Positions 23,088 through 34,644 of a stretch of DNA of 64,000 bases are shown here, in pieces (the stretch's first letter is position 1; every line of letters begins with the position of its first letter). A program made the position numbers and the translations under genes. The notes beneath the pieces were generated by a model. It was not told the DNA's origin. It worked only from the letters and a program-made list of their open reading frames with translations, and made no database searches. Source of the stretch: Mixophyes australis (lineage: Eukaryota; Chordata; Amphibia; Anura; Limnodynastidae); assembly GCA_036250195.1 (NCBI GenBank), contig JAVHZZ010000002.1, forward strand, positions 279,330,960-279,394,959, written 5' to 3'.

Positions 23088-23090
23088 AAT

Positions 23091-23970
23091 TATTAAAGTA
23101 ATTTTATCGTTTTCAAATAAGCATTGCCCAAGCGATTCTATTGTATTTCTAACGCACAAGGTGATTTATTTTAGCAGATGTAAAGTTTAACAGTTCAATA
23201 CGTGATTGTAATATAATACAGTACAGTACAGCCAATACCAAAAGATAAATACATACCGCTGCTATCGCTGCACTACCACGGGCCCAGTGAACAGTATATC
23301 TGTTTAGAATACTGTGGTCATAGTAGACTGAGGCTAGTGGGGATGCAGCTATGATTATATATACAGTCAGTGTTACAGAGTGAACAATAGAGATGACGTG
23401 GCTTGCTTCTATAGGTCCAGACTTCCGATGGGTCCAGGGTAAACAGGTCATAGGCTGGTTCAATCTAAGGAATCCAAAGGTGGGGGTCATCTCTCCAGGG
23501 GATGAGCTCTGTTCTTCCCACCTGAATCTCCAGTTACAATTAGTTTATTAGCATTTTATGGTCAGTATCATATTAAAGGTTTATTCCCATTCATCAATAA
23601 CTAGAGTATGCAATGTGCGATCTCTTCGCCGAATGCACCGGACAGCTGCTGATGTAAAGGGGATTAATATGATATCAGACATGACACATTTCCTTTAACC
23701 TGAACCTTAAATAACACTGAAGTGTACATTTAATCATATTATATAAACTAATAATAAACTAAATACTATCTGCTCATAAATTACAGTGTAACGGAACCAA
23801 TATCAATGTGAATTATATAAATAACTAAATGATGTAATGCGAGTGTGTTCGTGCGTATTTTACCTTGCGATCGCCGTATGCCACGTGTAGCGTGGCATAC
23901 TGAGTGCAATCGACCAATAAGACAATATTAACCAATATATTTTTTTTCATCCAATTATACGACTTCGACA
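23091..23970 (-). repeat. 5' LTR of ERV
   Basis: Minus strand begins TGTCGAAGTCG and ends CTTTAATA, with AATAAA at 23165-23170. The outer flank AAGT (23971-23974) repeats the base quartet at 8799-8802. Confidence 0.88.
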
Positions 23971-24061
23971 AAGTACATGTAAATTTCATATATTTATAGG
24001 AGAGTAAAAACAGCCATTTATTCATTTTTATTCCTTATATTTATGTTACAGAGATTACATC

Positions 24062-24205
24062 ATCATTGTCAATGTTTATTTATATAATGGCAGCAAATTC
24101 CGTAGTGCTTTACAATTGGGGACAAACACAATAATAAACAATACTGGGTCATACAGACAAAGAGGTAAGAAGGTCCTGCTCGCAAGTGTACAATCTACTA
24201 CACTG
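24062..24205 (-). mobile_element. L2-type LINE 3' end fragment
   Basis: Reverse complement of the 3' end of the L2 copy at 41890-42033: minus strand shows TGTAAAGCACTACGGAATTT and TATATAAATAAACATTGAC with a short GAT repeat. Strongly 5'-truncated. Confidence 0.8.
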
Positions 24206-24316
24206 TACATTATCTCCTATGACATCAGTCACCTCTCTCTATTAAGTTTGCTTATAGGTTCATCATTATTATTTATTCTGTAGTGCTGACAAGTTTTTTC
24301 TTCTTGTGTGTTGTAC

Positions 24317-24317
<1 letters not shown>

Positions 24318-24360
<43 letters not shown>
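24318..24360. repeat. (TA)n microsatellite
   Basis: About 21 uninterrupted TA dinucleotides. Confidence 0.95.
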
Positions 24361-24364
<4 letters not shown>

Positions 24365-24499
24365 TAACCCGTGCATGATACTCATGCATTCTAGTCAAAT
24401 CACGCTACTTAAGGTCTTAAAAAGGTTCTTGTCATGCATTTGGGCCTAGCCCAGGCCTCCTCAGGGGAAGAGGGTTACTTCCCGACACAAGCGGCCTTT

Positions 24500-24718
24500 T
24501 TAATGTGTGTTCATGAGGTAAAATTACCTCACAAAAATGAGTTTGACCCCTTAACTCGTAAATTAAGCCTTTACTACCCCTCCCACAGGGGGAAGGGGGG
24601 ATGATGGAAGTTAACTGACTTCACTATTCTAATTTTTTTGTGAAATAATGTCAGTATACCAAATTTCAGGTCAATTGGATGAGCCCTTTCTTAGAAAATA
24701 GTTTTTTCCACACACACA

Positions 24719-24758
<40 letters not shown>

Positions 24759-24972
24759 CACACGCCGCTACACATGTGTGTTCATGAGGTAAAAGTACCT
24801 CACGAAAATGAGTTTGAGCCCTCAACTCGTAAATTTAGCCTTTACTACCCCTCCCATGGGGGGAAGGGGTGATGATGGAAGTTAACTGACTTCACTATTC
24901 TAATTTGTTTGTCAAATAATGTTAGTATACCAAATTTCAGGTCAATTGGATGAGCCATTTCTGAGAAAATAG

Positions 24973-25023
<51 letters not shown>

Positions 25024-25165
25024 CACACACCGCTAGGCTTTTACTTTTATATATTAGATAATGCTAAGAATTTAGTAGGTCAGTGTATAACTCCGCCCAG
25101 CAGGTGGTGCTGCAGCTTGTTTTTTTTTTCCCACACACAGACTAACACACGACGCTAGGCTTTTA
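24500..25165. repeat. Tandem ~271-bp repeat with (CA)n, possible LINE 3' tails
   Basis: Two full units, starting near 24503 and 24774, run from TGTGTTCATGAGGTAAAA through CCAAATTTCAGGTCAATTGG to a (CA)n tract (24711-24755 and 24978-25021). A third partial unit (25100-25165) ends CGCTAGGCTTTTATATTATA. The conserved AAATTTCAGGTCAATTGGATGA and AT-rich end resemble 3' tails of RTE-like LINEs, but that is only a guess. Confidence 0.7.
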
Positions 25166-25570
25166 TATTATAGATATATATAATTGTATAAATATTTTCA
25201 TTTACGCACATGTATCTTGTTACACCTTTTTACTGTGTTATCCAAATTGACTTGTGGAAAGCAAAATACTAATTAACCCAGACAATTTGCAAGTTAAAAT
25301 TTTACAATATGTTAATCATGAGAAGCTTCTCTAAATCTGTAGTTCTCTCCTCTCAGGCTCCACTCCAAAGAACTACCATTGTTTTATCCTCCTACTCAGT
25401 GTCGCGATCTGCCTGCAGCTAGCTACTTACAGGGTGGAAAGCGTACAACTGCAGGCTCAATTTTATGGCCAGTTCATGCTGTCAGGTTTGCCAATATGAA
25501 GACCACTGATAGAGCATAAGTGGAATGAAATGGTTTATTAATAACACAGGTAAACATGTTTAGGATGCAA
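25166..25570. other. No recognised feature
   Basis: No boundary or domain identified between the tandem repeat and the LINE fragment. Confidence 0.35.
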
Positions 25571-25573
25571 TAA

Positions 25574-27180
25574 ATGGCAAGGCAACAAGTACAGCAGGTA
25601 ATGGCATTTATAGGATGGAATAGGTTCCATTCAGACAAAACAGAGACTATGGATTTCTTCCTCTCTCCCCTTCGCCACCAAAAAAATATTAGAGATCATT
25701 GGCAAATATCTAAGTTTAAATATTTAGGAATTTACATCAACAGGAGTCTGTACTCTTTGTTTTAGGCTAACTCTTCTCCCCTCGGCTCAGCTATCAAACC
25801 TGGTTTAGCACTTTGTTTAAAATGAATGTACTCCCAAAGCTTTTATACTTGTTTCAAGCTTTAACAATTAATATATCTCCCAGGCTTTTCTTGACTTTCC
25901 AATGATCACCTCTTTCATTTGGATGATTTGGAAGCAGAGATTGAGGATACACATACTGCAGCGCCCATGACAAGCTGGCAGATTATTTGCCCTTAATCTC
26001 AAATGAATGCTTCTTCGCAGCTCAGCTACCTCAATGCATCTGGTTGCAATCCCCTCTTGGGTCTCAAGTCTGGGTAGAGATAGAATCTGTTTCCCTACCT
26101 ACAACATCCATGCTGCAATTATTTGGTTTTCTCGCTCCAGTTGGCCCCCAAAAACTGTCTCTCACACCAAATTTAATCTCTCCCTCACAATCTGGTTTTA
26201 CAGCAACATGATCTATAACATAATCCCTTCGCCATCTCCTCTCATTCCAATGTGGCACAACCTCAACTTCCCCACAGGCCTCAACCCTGATGTCTTCCCT
26301 ACTTGGGTGAGGTTCAATATTAGAATCCTTAATGAGATACCAAAAATAAGTATATTCTCTACATTCGAACATCTTTAAGAGACACTCGACCTCCCTACAT
26401 ATTCTTTCTATCAATACCTACAAATCAAACATTTTTTCCATTCCTCACTGGCTAGGATCTCAGTGAGACTACTAACCACTTTTAAACAACTCTGCTTGGG
26501 CAATCCCTCATCCAGGGACTTCTCATCAATTCCCTGTACCATACAGCACTAAAAACACAAAAGCACAATTTATAGGAAGAATTGGGAGAGGGATTTTTGT
26601 GGGGAGCTGGACGAGGAAGACTAGTCAGACATCTGGTTAATGGTAAATCCTCTAACAATGTTAGCACCAAGGAAAACACATATACATTGATATATTGTTG
26701 GTACTTAGTTCCAGAAGATCTTTCCTAACTCATCCCCCCTCTGCTGGAATAGGCTGTCAAGAGGAATGCTCATTTTTCCATATCTGGTGGAACTGTCCTT
26801 TCCTTCACAGATTTTGGTCGGTTGTTCACACTCTTATTATCTCTTTAGCTGATGTTGAATTCCCTCTGCTTCCTAAGTATTTCTTACTGCCCCTTCTAGT
26901 TCCAGATGTTCCAAAATTCTGTAATAAACTTGTTAGACACATTCTAAGCACTGCCACCTCAGTTCAAAAATTTGGTACAGATATGAGATGGAATTGATTA
27001 CCGGTGTCCTGAGGAATTCATCAGATTCATTCAATAGAACTTGGAATCCTTGGACCCAACTCAACAACTTCCCGCTGCTCTAATACAACTGTCATTCCAA
27101 CCAGTTTCCCTACTCACTAAAGCTACTTCGCTGGTCAAGAGGATTATGTTATGTCTGTTTTTCTTTCTGTGAGCTCTAGC
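25574..27180 (+). pseudogene. Tx1-like L1 LINE, C-terminal ORF2 fragment
   Basis: Successive frames on the plus strand follow the C-terminal order of an L1/Tx1 ORF2: a SDKTETMDFFLSPLR block, then WQISKFKYLGIYINRS, then WVEIESVSLPTTSM, and a CCHC-like tail around FFHIWWNCPFLHRFW and PKFCNKLVRHIL. Frames change several times and stops interrupt, so it is dead. The catalytic YADD region would lie upstream of 25574 and is absent, indicating 5' truncation. When intact, ORF2 supplies endonuclease and reverse transcriptase for retrotransposition. Confidence 0.75.
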
Positions 27181-27619
27181 ACCCAGAGAAGCAGCCACAG
27201 TGTGATTATTATCCAATAAAAGTACAAGTTGTTCTATTGTATTGCGGGTCTGGGCACCTTATTGAGAACCTAGTAGTAACACCACTAGTTTACATAAAGG
27301 TAAAATACAGATCTATAACCTGTAGGAAACAGATGATTGCTTGTGTTTTGTTTATTTATTCAGCAATACCCAAATATTATTATGTTCATTTACTTTAACA
27401 TTGTCCCGGGCACTAGGAGTCTTTACCCAGGGATCACCAGGTGATGGACTTACCAGAGCAGTATAGATGGTAATATGGTACTCTGGTAGCGGGGTGATCA
27501 CGGAACAGGAGACAGCAGGTGGTAGAGAATGCTCGTGAAAGTCTATGACTAGCAGCACTGGTAATGTATAGGTAGTAGTACACGAGGAACTGAATGGACA
27601 AAGGAAACGTGAGGGTAGT

Positions 27620-27863
27620 CAGTGGTCTGCGGTAGCAAGTTGTACCACTGCTATAGTGAGTAGGAATGTCCAGAAGCAACGAGGAGGTGATGAAAGTCAG
27701 CGGTCTGCGTATAGCAAGTTGTACCGCTGTCTAGGTGAGGGAACGGAATCCAGGTGGAGGTATCCGGGAAGTCAGTGGTCTGCGTTAGCAAGTTGTACCA
27801 CTGCTATATGGAAGGATACTGAAACAGGAATCAGTGGTCTGCCTCTAGCAAGTTGTACCACTG
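27620..27863 (-). repeat. Four palindromic 31-34-bp units in solo LTR
   Basis: Units at 27620-27650, 27698-27729, 27773-27803 and 27832-27863. Each has outer arms CAGTGGT and ACCACTG; the second listed has CAGCGGT and ACCGCTG instead, a paired change. Spacing is 59-78 bp. Confidence 0.9.
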
Positions 27864-28139
27864 AAATATATATGTGAGGAGGAGCACGAGGAGACAAATG
27901 TAAAGCAGAGTATACACGGGCACACTGAACTTGATCCCACGAAGATATGCACAAAGTAGTAATAACAGAGCAGCACTGCACTAATATACAAAGTCACAGG
28001 AACTATCCAGACTACAAGGTAACACAGTCAAATGATGGCAATAGTCTCAGTGGATAGGCAACTTCAGAGAAGAACAACTCAGTCCAGCAAGGTATGCAAT
28101 ACACGAGCACAGTCAATGATAAGTATGCATACCGTGGTT

Positions 28140-28450
28140 CAGAAGAGCAGGCTGTCAGAAAGGAGTGCAGAGATACCTGAGCTGCAGGAGGCCGGCAGGA
28201 TGCGGAGTCCCAGGGAAATGAAAGCGGTATCCAAGTAGGTGCAGCGCACAGGTAGGTAGACCAGCAACGATGGAACAATACTCAGGAAGCAGTAGTATAT
28301 AGGACTGGTCACCTGGAGATCACTGAAGAGTAGAAGCGGTATCCAAGTAGGTGCAGCGCACATGTAGGTAAACCAGCAACGATGGAACAATACTCAGGAA
28401 GCAGTAGTATATAGGACTGGTCACCAGGAGATCACTGAAGAGTAGAAGCG
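28140..28450 (-). repeat. ~112-bp tandem duplication in solo LTR
   Basis: The segment around AGCGGTATCCAAGTAGGTGC, ACCAGCAACGATGGAACAAT and GGACTGGTCACC occurs at ~28222 and again at ~28334, with a partial third start near 28446. Absent as a tandem in the 46667 copy. Confidence 0.85.
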
Positions 28451-28599
28451 GTATGGCAGAGAAGACAGCAGCGGAGCGTTGATCCAATGCAGACAGGCAA
28501 GTAGACACAGGCAGGAACGCTGTAGAAGCACGGAGAGCGGATCAGCTGGCTGCAGACACGAGTAGAACTGAAGGGTAGCGGCAATCAGGACACTGCAGG

Positions 28600-29060
28600 T
28601 ACACGGAGGTAGCGGATAGGAATCAGCAGGTGCAGTCACGAGGAAACACGGGAGAGTTGAGGTGAGCAGGAACTGTTGAGCACGGAGGCAGCGGATAGGA
28701 ATCAGCTGGAGCAGTCTCGATGAAACACGGGAGAGTTGAAGTGAGTAGATAACTGTAGTGCACGGAGGCAGCGGATAGGAATCAGCTGGAGCAGTCTCGA
28801 TGAAACACGGGAGAGTTGAAGTGAGTAGATAACTGTAGTGCACGGAGGCAGCGGATAGGAATCAGCTAATACTGTCACGATGAAACACAGGAGAGTTGAA
28901 GTGAGTCTGATAACTGTAGTGCACGGAGGCAGCGGATAGGAATCAGCTAATACAGTCACGATGAAACACAGGAGAGTTGAAGTGGCCTGGAAACCACAGG
29001 AGAGTTGAAGTGGCCTGGAAACCACAGGGGAGTTGAAGTGGTCTGGAAACCACAGGAATC
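28600..29060 (-). repeat. ~80-bp tandem repeat in solo LTR
   Basis: CACGGAGGCAGCGGATAGG recurs at 28681, 28761, 28841 and 28922 (and in variant form at 28602), a period of 80-81 bp, then shorter units of GGAGAGTTGAAGTGG follow. The 46667 copy has the equivalent array at an 83-bp period. Confidence 0.9.
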
Positions 29061-29315
29061 AGCTGGGCTGAATACACGAGGAAACACAGGAACACCTTCA
29101 GAGGCTCATGGGGAATGAGACTCCAAAATCAGGCAACGAGGTATAGACAGCAGGTGCTTTAAATAGGGAGTGTTGCCTGATCAGCCAATTAACTAAAAGG
29201 AACAGGTACTGAAGGTTTGAAAGGGCTGCACATGCGCAGACCCTCAGGATGGTGGACGACCACGGTTCCTAAACACACGGGAAGAAACACTCACAGTCTG
29301 GTGAGTGACAAACAT

Positions 29316-31410
29316 GAAGACTTTTTTAAATCTAATCTCAATTTTGCAGCCCAAATGTGCATGTAAAATGTAGGGTGCAATATTGCCCTTTTATCCATAA
29401 CCAGATTGATCATCTATTAGGTAACCTAAGCTCCCGTCTAGAACCCAATGATCACTGGTGGGCCCAGATTACCTTAACCCATTTATATATTTTCTTTTTG
29501 AGAAATGAAGTTTCCAAGGCGGCCCAAGCTAATATGTTATTTAGGGCCCTTTGGGGTCTTAATCCGGCTCTGCTCTTACATTTCTATTTTTAGCTGCAGA
29601 TAGTTTATCCCACATGAGGTACACAACTTTCCAGTCAGAGTACCTTTTTCACACTCCAGCAAATCAGAGCACAACTGCACTAAATGGATTGTTGTGGATA
29701 GGCCTCCTTTCTCTCATTCACGTTGCAAGTACTAGTGGAACAAGTCTCTCATTATACTAAAAGGTTTTGTAATATTTTAACCAATGGATTACTGGAACAC
29801 TGAAGAAAAGATGACCTCTACTCATTTAGACATAGAATTAAGATGCTAACAAGGGAATGGATGAGTCTTTATAATAAAATATTTTTATCATGGTGTAGGT
29901 GTCTTTATTTAATTTTAGTTTACTATGTGACACTACAGGTCCCAGAAGGCCCTCGATGCAAGGGCATACTGAGAATTGTAGTTTTACAAGTGCCAACATC
30001 TATAAGATGCACTTGAAAAGAGGGGACAAAAAAAACAGAGTGTGCTAAAGCTTTCATGTTATGGAATGGTGAGAAGAGAAGTGGTAGGGAGAGGAATATG
30101 AGAGATAGAAGCACCATTGGAGCATAGGCAAGAAATGCGGCAGGGTGGCCAGGCTTATGGGGACATGGGGAAAAGGGGTGTTCAACAAAGTGGTGGGGTC
30201 ATGGGGAACAGAGGTGTCAAGGCTATTGATGGTTGTTCATTAACATTGGGCTCTTTACAAGCCTTTGAACATGGAGATTTTAGCTTGTAAACCTGTCTTG
30301 AAATACAGCTGTGTTAGAGATCATTGGTATATATTATTACCTTCCCCACCATTTAACAGATGAAAAACAACAATGGGGCTCATGTGGATGCATTTGCACC
30401 CTGAATGTAAATAGGAAAATGCGCACACATAAAGTAAATGCATATTTATGTACATATTCTCAGTTGATCACATCTCTAGATGTTTCGAAGCTGTACATCA
30501 CTAGCATTTGCACCAAGTTTACGTCATGAGTATACTTTCGCCGCACCATAGCATAGACATATCATCAAGATGCGGCTTGACAGTGTTAGTAGTGTTAGTA
30601 GTAAGATGCATTACCTCATTTGTATACAGTATTTTAATGTGATAAAGTGTCATATACACAAAACAGAATAGTGTCTGGACTGTTATTAATAAATGTGAAA
30701 GTCCCATTTATCCTTTAATATATTATTAAATACAAACAAATATTAAATAAAAATACATACTAAATTTAATTAAATTACATACAAACATTTGTTGTTTTCC
30801 CCTTTACACATGAAATGGGAGTCTTTTTTCTTGCCTCAGTCCAAATACCAATTAAGAAATGCAAATAGAGGATGGGGACTTAATGTAATACAACAGCCAA
30901 TCTAATGAATGAAGTATTATCAGCTAGACAGGTCAATCTACAATCATCCAGTCAGAAATGGCAAATTAGTACTGGTGAGTGATCATAATAATTGCATCTC
31001 TTTGCAACACTCCCACCAGCACCCGCAAGAGGTCTATGTCAGGATCTACTTCAGTTGCAATTATGTCTATAGGCCCTTAATGAACTAGTCCTATGCTTAC
31101 CAGCCCCTTCCTTCCCCCATTCCACCTCTCCAGTCATAACGAGTCCTATGTGGAAGAACTCCAAAATCTGCATACGGGCATATGCATATTCAATTATGGT
31201 GCATATGTGCAGTACAGAAATGCATATTTCCACAAAAAAACAGACATATGTTCCCCAATGTTTCTAATCCTTAGGGTAATGGAAATCTGACACTTTGTCC
31301 CTCTACATATCAGCCCCAGATACTTGATAAATGCCTGAAAGAATCTTGTATGGAAAAATATTTATTATCTTTACATGTTACATATGCTGAATATCTATTT
31401 AGTAAAACTA
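29316..31410. other. Mostly unassigned; one hAT-like terminus at 29540-29572
   Basis: The sequence TAGGGCCCTTTGGGGTCTTA followed by ATCCGGCTCTG at 29542-29572 is the reverse complement of the left end of the 19252 element, so a hAT-family end was captured here. Its other end was not found. The sequence at 29935-29985 around CTACAGGTCCCAGAAGGCCC resembles a dispersed repeat end. Otherwise nothing was recognised in this ~2 kb. Confidence 0.45.
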
Positions 31411-31412
31411 AA

Positions 31413-32016
31413 TAGAGATGAGCGGTTCCCCTTTAGAGAAATCTGACAGGTCCTAATTTTAGGGTTCTGAATCGAACCACACGCCAGATTCGGATCTGAA
31501 ATCAAGGCAAAAGGTTTTTTCCGGTAAAATCCCCTCTTTCTTAAAAAAAACCCAACAGTTTAAAAATGTATTTTAAATTGATTTCAATGCATAACTTTAT
31601 TAAAATTTACAAATAAAATACTGTATACATTTACAGATGTACTGGATTATTAGAGATTTCAAATTAGAAGGTCTTTTCTACCTGTTTTTTTCTGCAAATG
31701 CAGCAATCACTTTGCAAAAATCCAACTTTCACAGTTAATATTGAACCTGGCCAGCCCATTCAATCGCTCTTGTTCCATAGTTGAGTGATGATAGCAACAG
31801 TTACTGGCAAACTGAAGAAAATGTACAAAGCAATTGTGATGTTGGGAAACACCCCGGAAAGTCCTAGTTCTAGGATTTCTGTATGAAGTTCCTTTGGCTT
31901 GCTTTCTAGAAATTTGCTTCAGGAAAATTAGTTTGCCACTGAAATCTTGGGCGAATTCTTTCTTGTATTGTTCCTGAAAGTTTTCGGATAAGATGTCCGG
32001 AGTTATACCGGACATC
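31413..32016 (-). pseudogene. hAT transposase C-terminal relic (dimerisation region)
   Basis: The TAGAGATGAGCGG terminus at 31413 is the right end of a hAT element read on the minus strand. Upstream of it on that strand (31707-32015) is a broken frame containing FPNITIALYIF in one frame and MEQERLNGLARFNI in another, which resemble the end of hAT transposases where a hydrophobic dimerisation segment is followed by a QERLxxLAxxxI motif. The catalytic region is not visible. A 102-codon open frame here mixes real and shifted reading. Confidence 0.55.
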
Positions 32017-32081
32017 TTATAAGTTATCTGTTACCTCTATACCAGGCTATGAGAAGTGTCTACTCTCTGCTTCCTCTCTTT

Positions 32082-32193
32082 AATTTGATCTGAATTAACA
32101 AAGTGCATTTTTATTTCTAATGGTAATTATTTCAACCTCTTTGCACCAGAATTTGATCTGAATTAACAAAGTGCATTTTTATTTCTAATGGTA
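32082..32193. repeat. Short tandem duplication (68-bp period)
   Basis: The ~44-bp string from AATTTGATCTGAATTAACAA to TTTCTAATGGTA occurs at 32082 and again at 32150. Confidence 0.9.
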
Positions 32194-32990
32194 TGCTGTC
32201 CTTTCACTGTTTGTTTAAACCTTTTATTGCTAGTGTTTGTTGGGGGAGTTTATTGAGGGCTTGATTGAAGAACACTGATCATATGTGTTTGTTAACCTTA
32301 TATATTCATTGTAGAATGACTGTAAGCCAGTGATGGCTGCATAGTTAGTGTGTCTAGTTCTGAGTGTGTTAGTTACAGGTGTAAAAAAAATTAAATAGCA
32401 TAATTCGGAGTTATACCCGAGTTAAACAGGAAGAAACAGGAGAAGAACAATCTGCCTATTATCACAGCTACACAATGACAACAGTCAGTATTCACCTGAA
32501 ACTCCATATTCTACCTCTGATGTATTCAACTCTCCCTGGCTATAAGCTACATGCAACATGAGGACTGTTTTGGACTCTGATATTATTTTCTTCTCATCTC
32601 ATGAAAGTTTGTTTTATCTGTCAGTTTGTTTTCACTGCAAAGTCCTCCCTACCCATGCTACAGTTATTTCAGTCCCCTACCCCAGCATTGTACTTTTAAT
32701 TCTACTTTAAGCCTTGTTTGCCATCACAAGTAGGAAGAAATGATACTGTCTTTCAACCACTCTCCTCTCTCATGAGTCTGCAAAAACTTAGCTACCCAAT
32801 CACCTGCTCTTTATTACTCTCCAATCAACACTTCCACCCACTCCCCCACATGGCTCCCCACATCATTCCTCTATACTATTCAGACATCCAGGAATATACT
32901 ACATTTGCTGCAGCCTAGCTCTGCGCTGCTTGATCTGATTACACAGGACATTGTAATTAGGTAATTCCTTTAATTCCCTCATTGTTGCTA
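32194..32990. other. Unassigned; may include L2 5' untranslated region
   Basis: No domain. Sequence immediately before the L2 coding start at 33009 could be its 5' leader, but no boundary is visible. Confidence 0.35.
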
Positions 32991-33008
32991 TTTTACTCAT
33001 AAATCCCA

Positions 33009-33954
33009 ATGCTTGCCAAAATATTTTTCTTTCTCTCTTTTCATGGCATTATCTTTAGGACTATATCATCCTTCATCAATCCTGCAACACACACCTCTGT
33101 CCACATTGCCCCTTCATTACTTCACTCACCTCTAGTGAACACTCATGAACTCTTTTCCTATTTAAATTCAATAACTTTAACAGCCTCAACCTGTCTCAAG
33201 AAACTAAAAGGACACACATCTTACAATTATCTTTCCTACTTTTCTTCCTCCCTGCTTCTATTAGCTGGTGATATATCACCTAATCCAGGTCCCCCTCAAT
33301 TCTCCAACACGCATATATCTGAACACTACAGAAATCCAGCAAACCTCAAATGCATCACCTGTTTCCCCTCTCTTCCAAAGTCCTTTAAATGTGCCCTTTG
33401 GAATGCACGCTCTGTTTGTAACAAACTTACCTCTGTACATGATCTCTTCCTCTCAAACAACCTCAACATTCTAGCAATAACAGAAACATGGCTCACGCAA
33501 TCAGACACTGCCTCATCTGCAGCTCTTTCACATGGTGGTCTCCATTTCACCCACATCCCCAGACCAGGAGGCAGACAAGGAGGGGGAATTGGACTACTTC
33601 TCTCCTCACAGTGCACGTTCACAGTTCTACCAAATGTCCCATCATTCACATCTTTTGAAGTACAAGCTGTTAGGATTTTTAACACGTTCTCTATGCGTGT
33701 TGCTGTCATCTATTGCGCCCCTGGACAACACCAACAATTTCTTGAACATTTCTCTGCATGGCTCCCTCACTTCTTATTCTCTGACATCCCCACCATCATC
33801 ATGGGTGATTTCAACATCCCTATTTCTAATCCACGTTCTATTGCTGCTTCTACTCTCTAACATCCTCACTTGACCTCTCACAGTGCATTGAATCCGCTAC
33901 TCATCAGGATGGCCGCTGTCTTGATCTTGTTTCCTCTAGACTATGCTCAGTTTC
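33009..33954 (+). pseudogene. L2 LINE ORF2, endonuclease part
   Basis: An open frame of 283 codons from the ATG at 33009. It contains the L2/CR1-type N-terminal tag AGDISPNPGPP, then an APE-type endonuclease with its landmarks in order: LWNARSVCNK (Asn), ITETW (Glu) and MGDFNIPI (Asp/Asn). When active this nicks target DNA for target-primed reverse transcription. The frame stops at 33858-33860, and a gypsy element has inserted at 33955; the remainder resumes at 39531. Motif-based assignment. Confidence 0.85.
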
Positions 33955-34644
33955 TGTTAGGAACCCCTCCAGCCGGCACAACACAACCCGGAATCTACTC
34001 TGCCAGTCAGGTGTTCACTGGAGCCCCTGATGGTGGGGACAGACTGGGCCGCAGACTGACAGAGGGTCGTGAAGTGCGTACCAGCTGGGGAGAACCCAGG
34101 CAAGAGGAGTCAGGTCCACGCAGAGGTCAAGGGCCGGCAGCAGACAAGAGTATTGATGAACAAGCTGAGGTCAGGGGTCACAGGCAAATAGCAGAACGGG
34201 TAAACAGGCCAGAGATCAGGGTCACAGGAAACACGAGCAAGGTCCAAATCAAAGCCAAGGGTCATACACGGGGAGTCAAATAGCGATATCAGGATACAGG
34301 ACAGGAACTAGCAGGTTAGCAGACTGGAACACAGGAGCTATAACCGGCAATGAGGCAGCAGACCTCATTGCCTTAAATACCAGTGGCCACCAATCAGAGC
34401 CTAGCTCTGATTTAGACACAGCCCCCAGCATAATTAATAGGCTGCATTAATTAGCCCACAGGCTAGAACATGGTGAGCGCTGCGCCCGGCTTCCTCTCAT
34501 TGCCGGGACGCAGCGCTGAAGCGTCTTCCCGTTGCCCCGGCAACGGCCGGGTCAGGGCCGGAAGTGACGTCCCGGTCGCCATAGCGACGGCCGGGACGCA
34601 GGTGAGTGAGTCGCGGCGGCTGGGCACCGCCGCGGCTCGTAACA
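33955..34644 (-). repeat. 3' LTR of chromovirus (690 bp)
   Basis: Minus strand TGTTACGAGCC ... GGTTCCTAACA. The pol reading frame runs into this LTR and ends at 34497, so about 49 C-terminal codons are LTR-encoded. Confidence 0.95.

Larger units (their letters stand above)
8803..23970 (-). mobile_element. Class I-like endogenous retrovirus with three nested insertions
   Basis: Two direct repeats of ~880 bp (8803-9683 and 23091-23970) bracket a minus-strand provirus. The target duplication is AAGT (8799-8802 and 23971-23974). A polypurine tract abuts the left LTR and a proline-tRNA-like primer site abuts the right LTR, which fixes the orientation. Gag and a piece of integrase are recognisable; all are broken. 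Removing the three hAT-like insertions leaves ~8.2 kb, a normal provirus size. The 4-bp duplication, tRNA-Pro-type primer site and single-knuckle gag suggest the gamma/epsilon (class I) side of retroviruses. The two LTRs differ at many scattered sites, so the insertion is old. Confidence 0.88.
27402..29310 (-). mobile_element. Solo LTR, long repeat-rich family (copy 1)
   Basis: Flanked by an exact 5-bp duplication AACAT (27397-27401 and 29311-29315). Minus strand begins TGTCACTCACCAGACTGTG and ends CTAGTGCCCGGGACA, i.e. TG...CA. No internal retroviral region remains, so it is a solo LTR. It is the reverse-oriented relative of 46667-48208, about 370 bp longer because of extra internal repeats. 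The minus strand reads through to a palindromic repeat group at the end (27620-27863). Confidence 0.88.

Noticed and set aside
28421..29025. Minus-strand frames of 107-140 codons with repeated LPPCTTVI-type phrases
   Set aside because: They are translations of the 80-bp tandem repeat in the solo LTR.
33870..34283. 137-codon plus-strand frame, and its twin at 38771-39169
   Set aside because: They read antisense through the two chromovirus LTRs; identical sequence in both copies is due to LTR identity, not to a duplicated gene.
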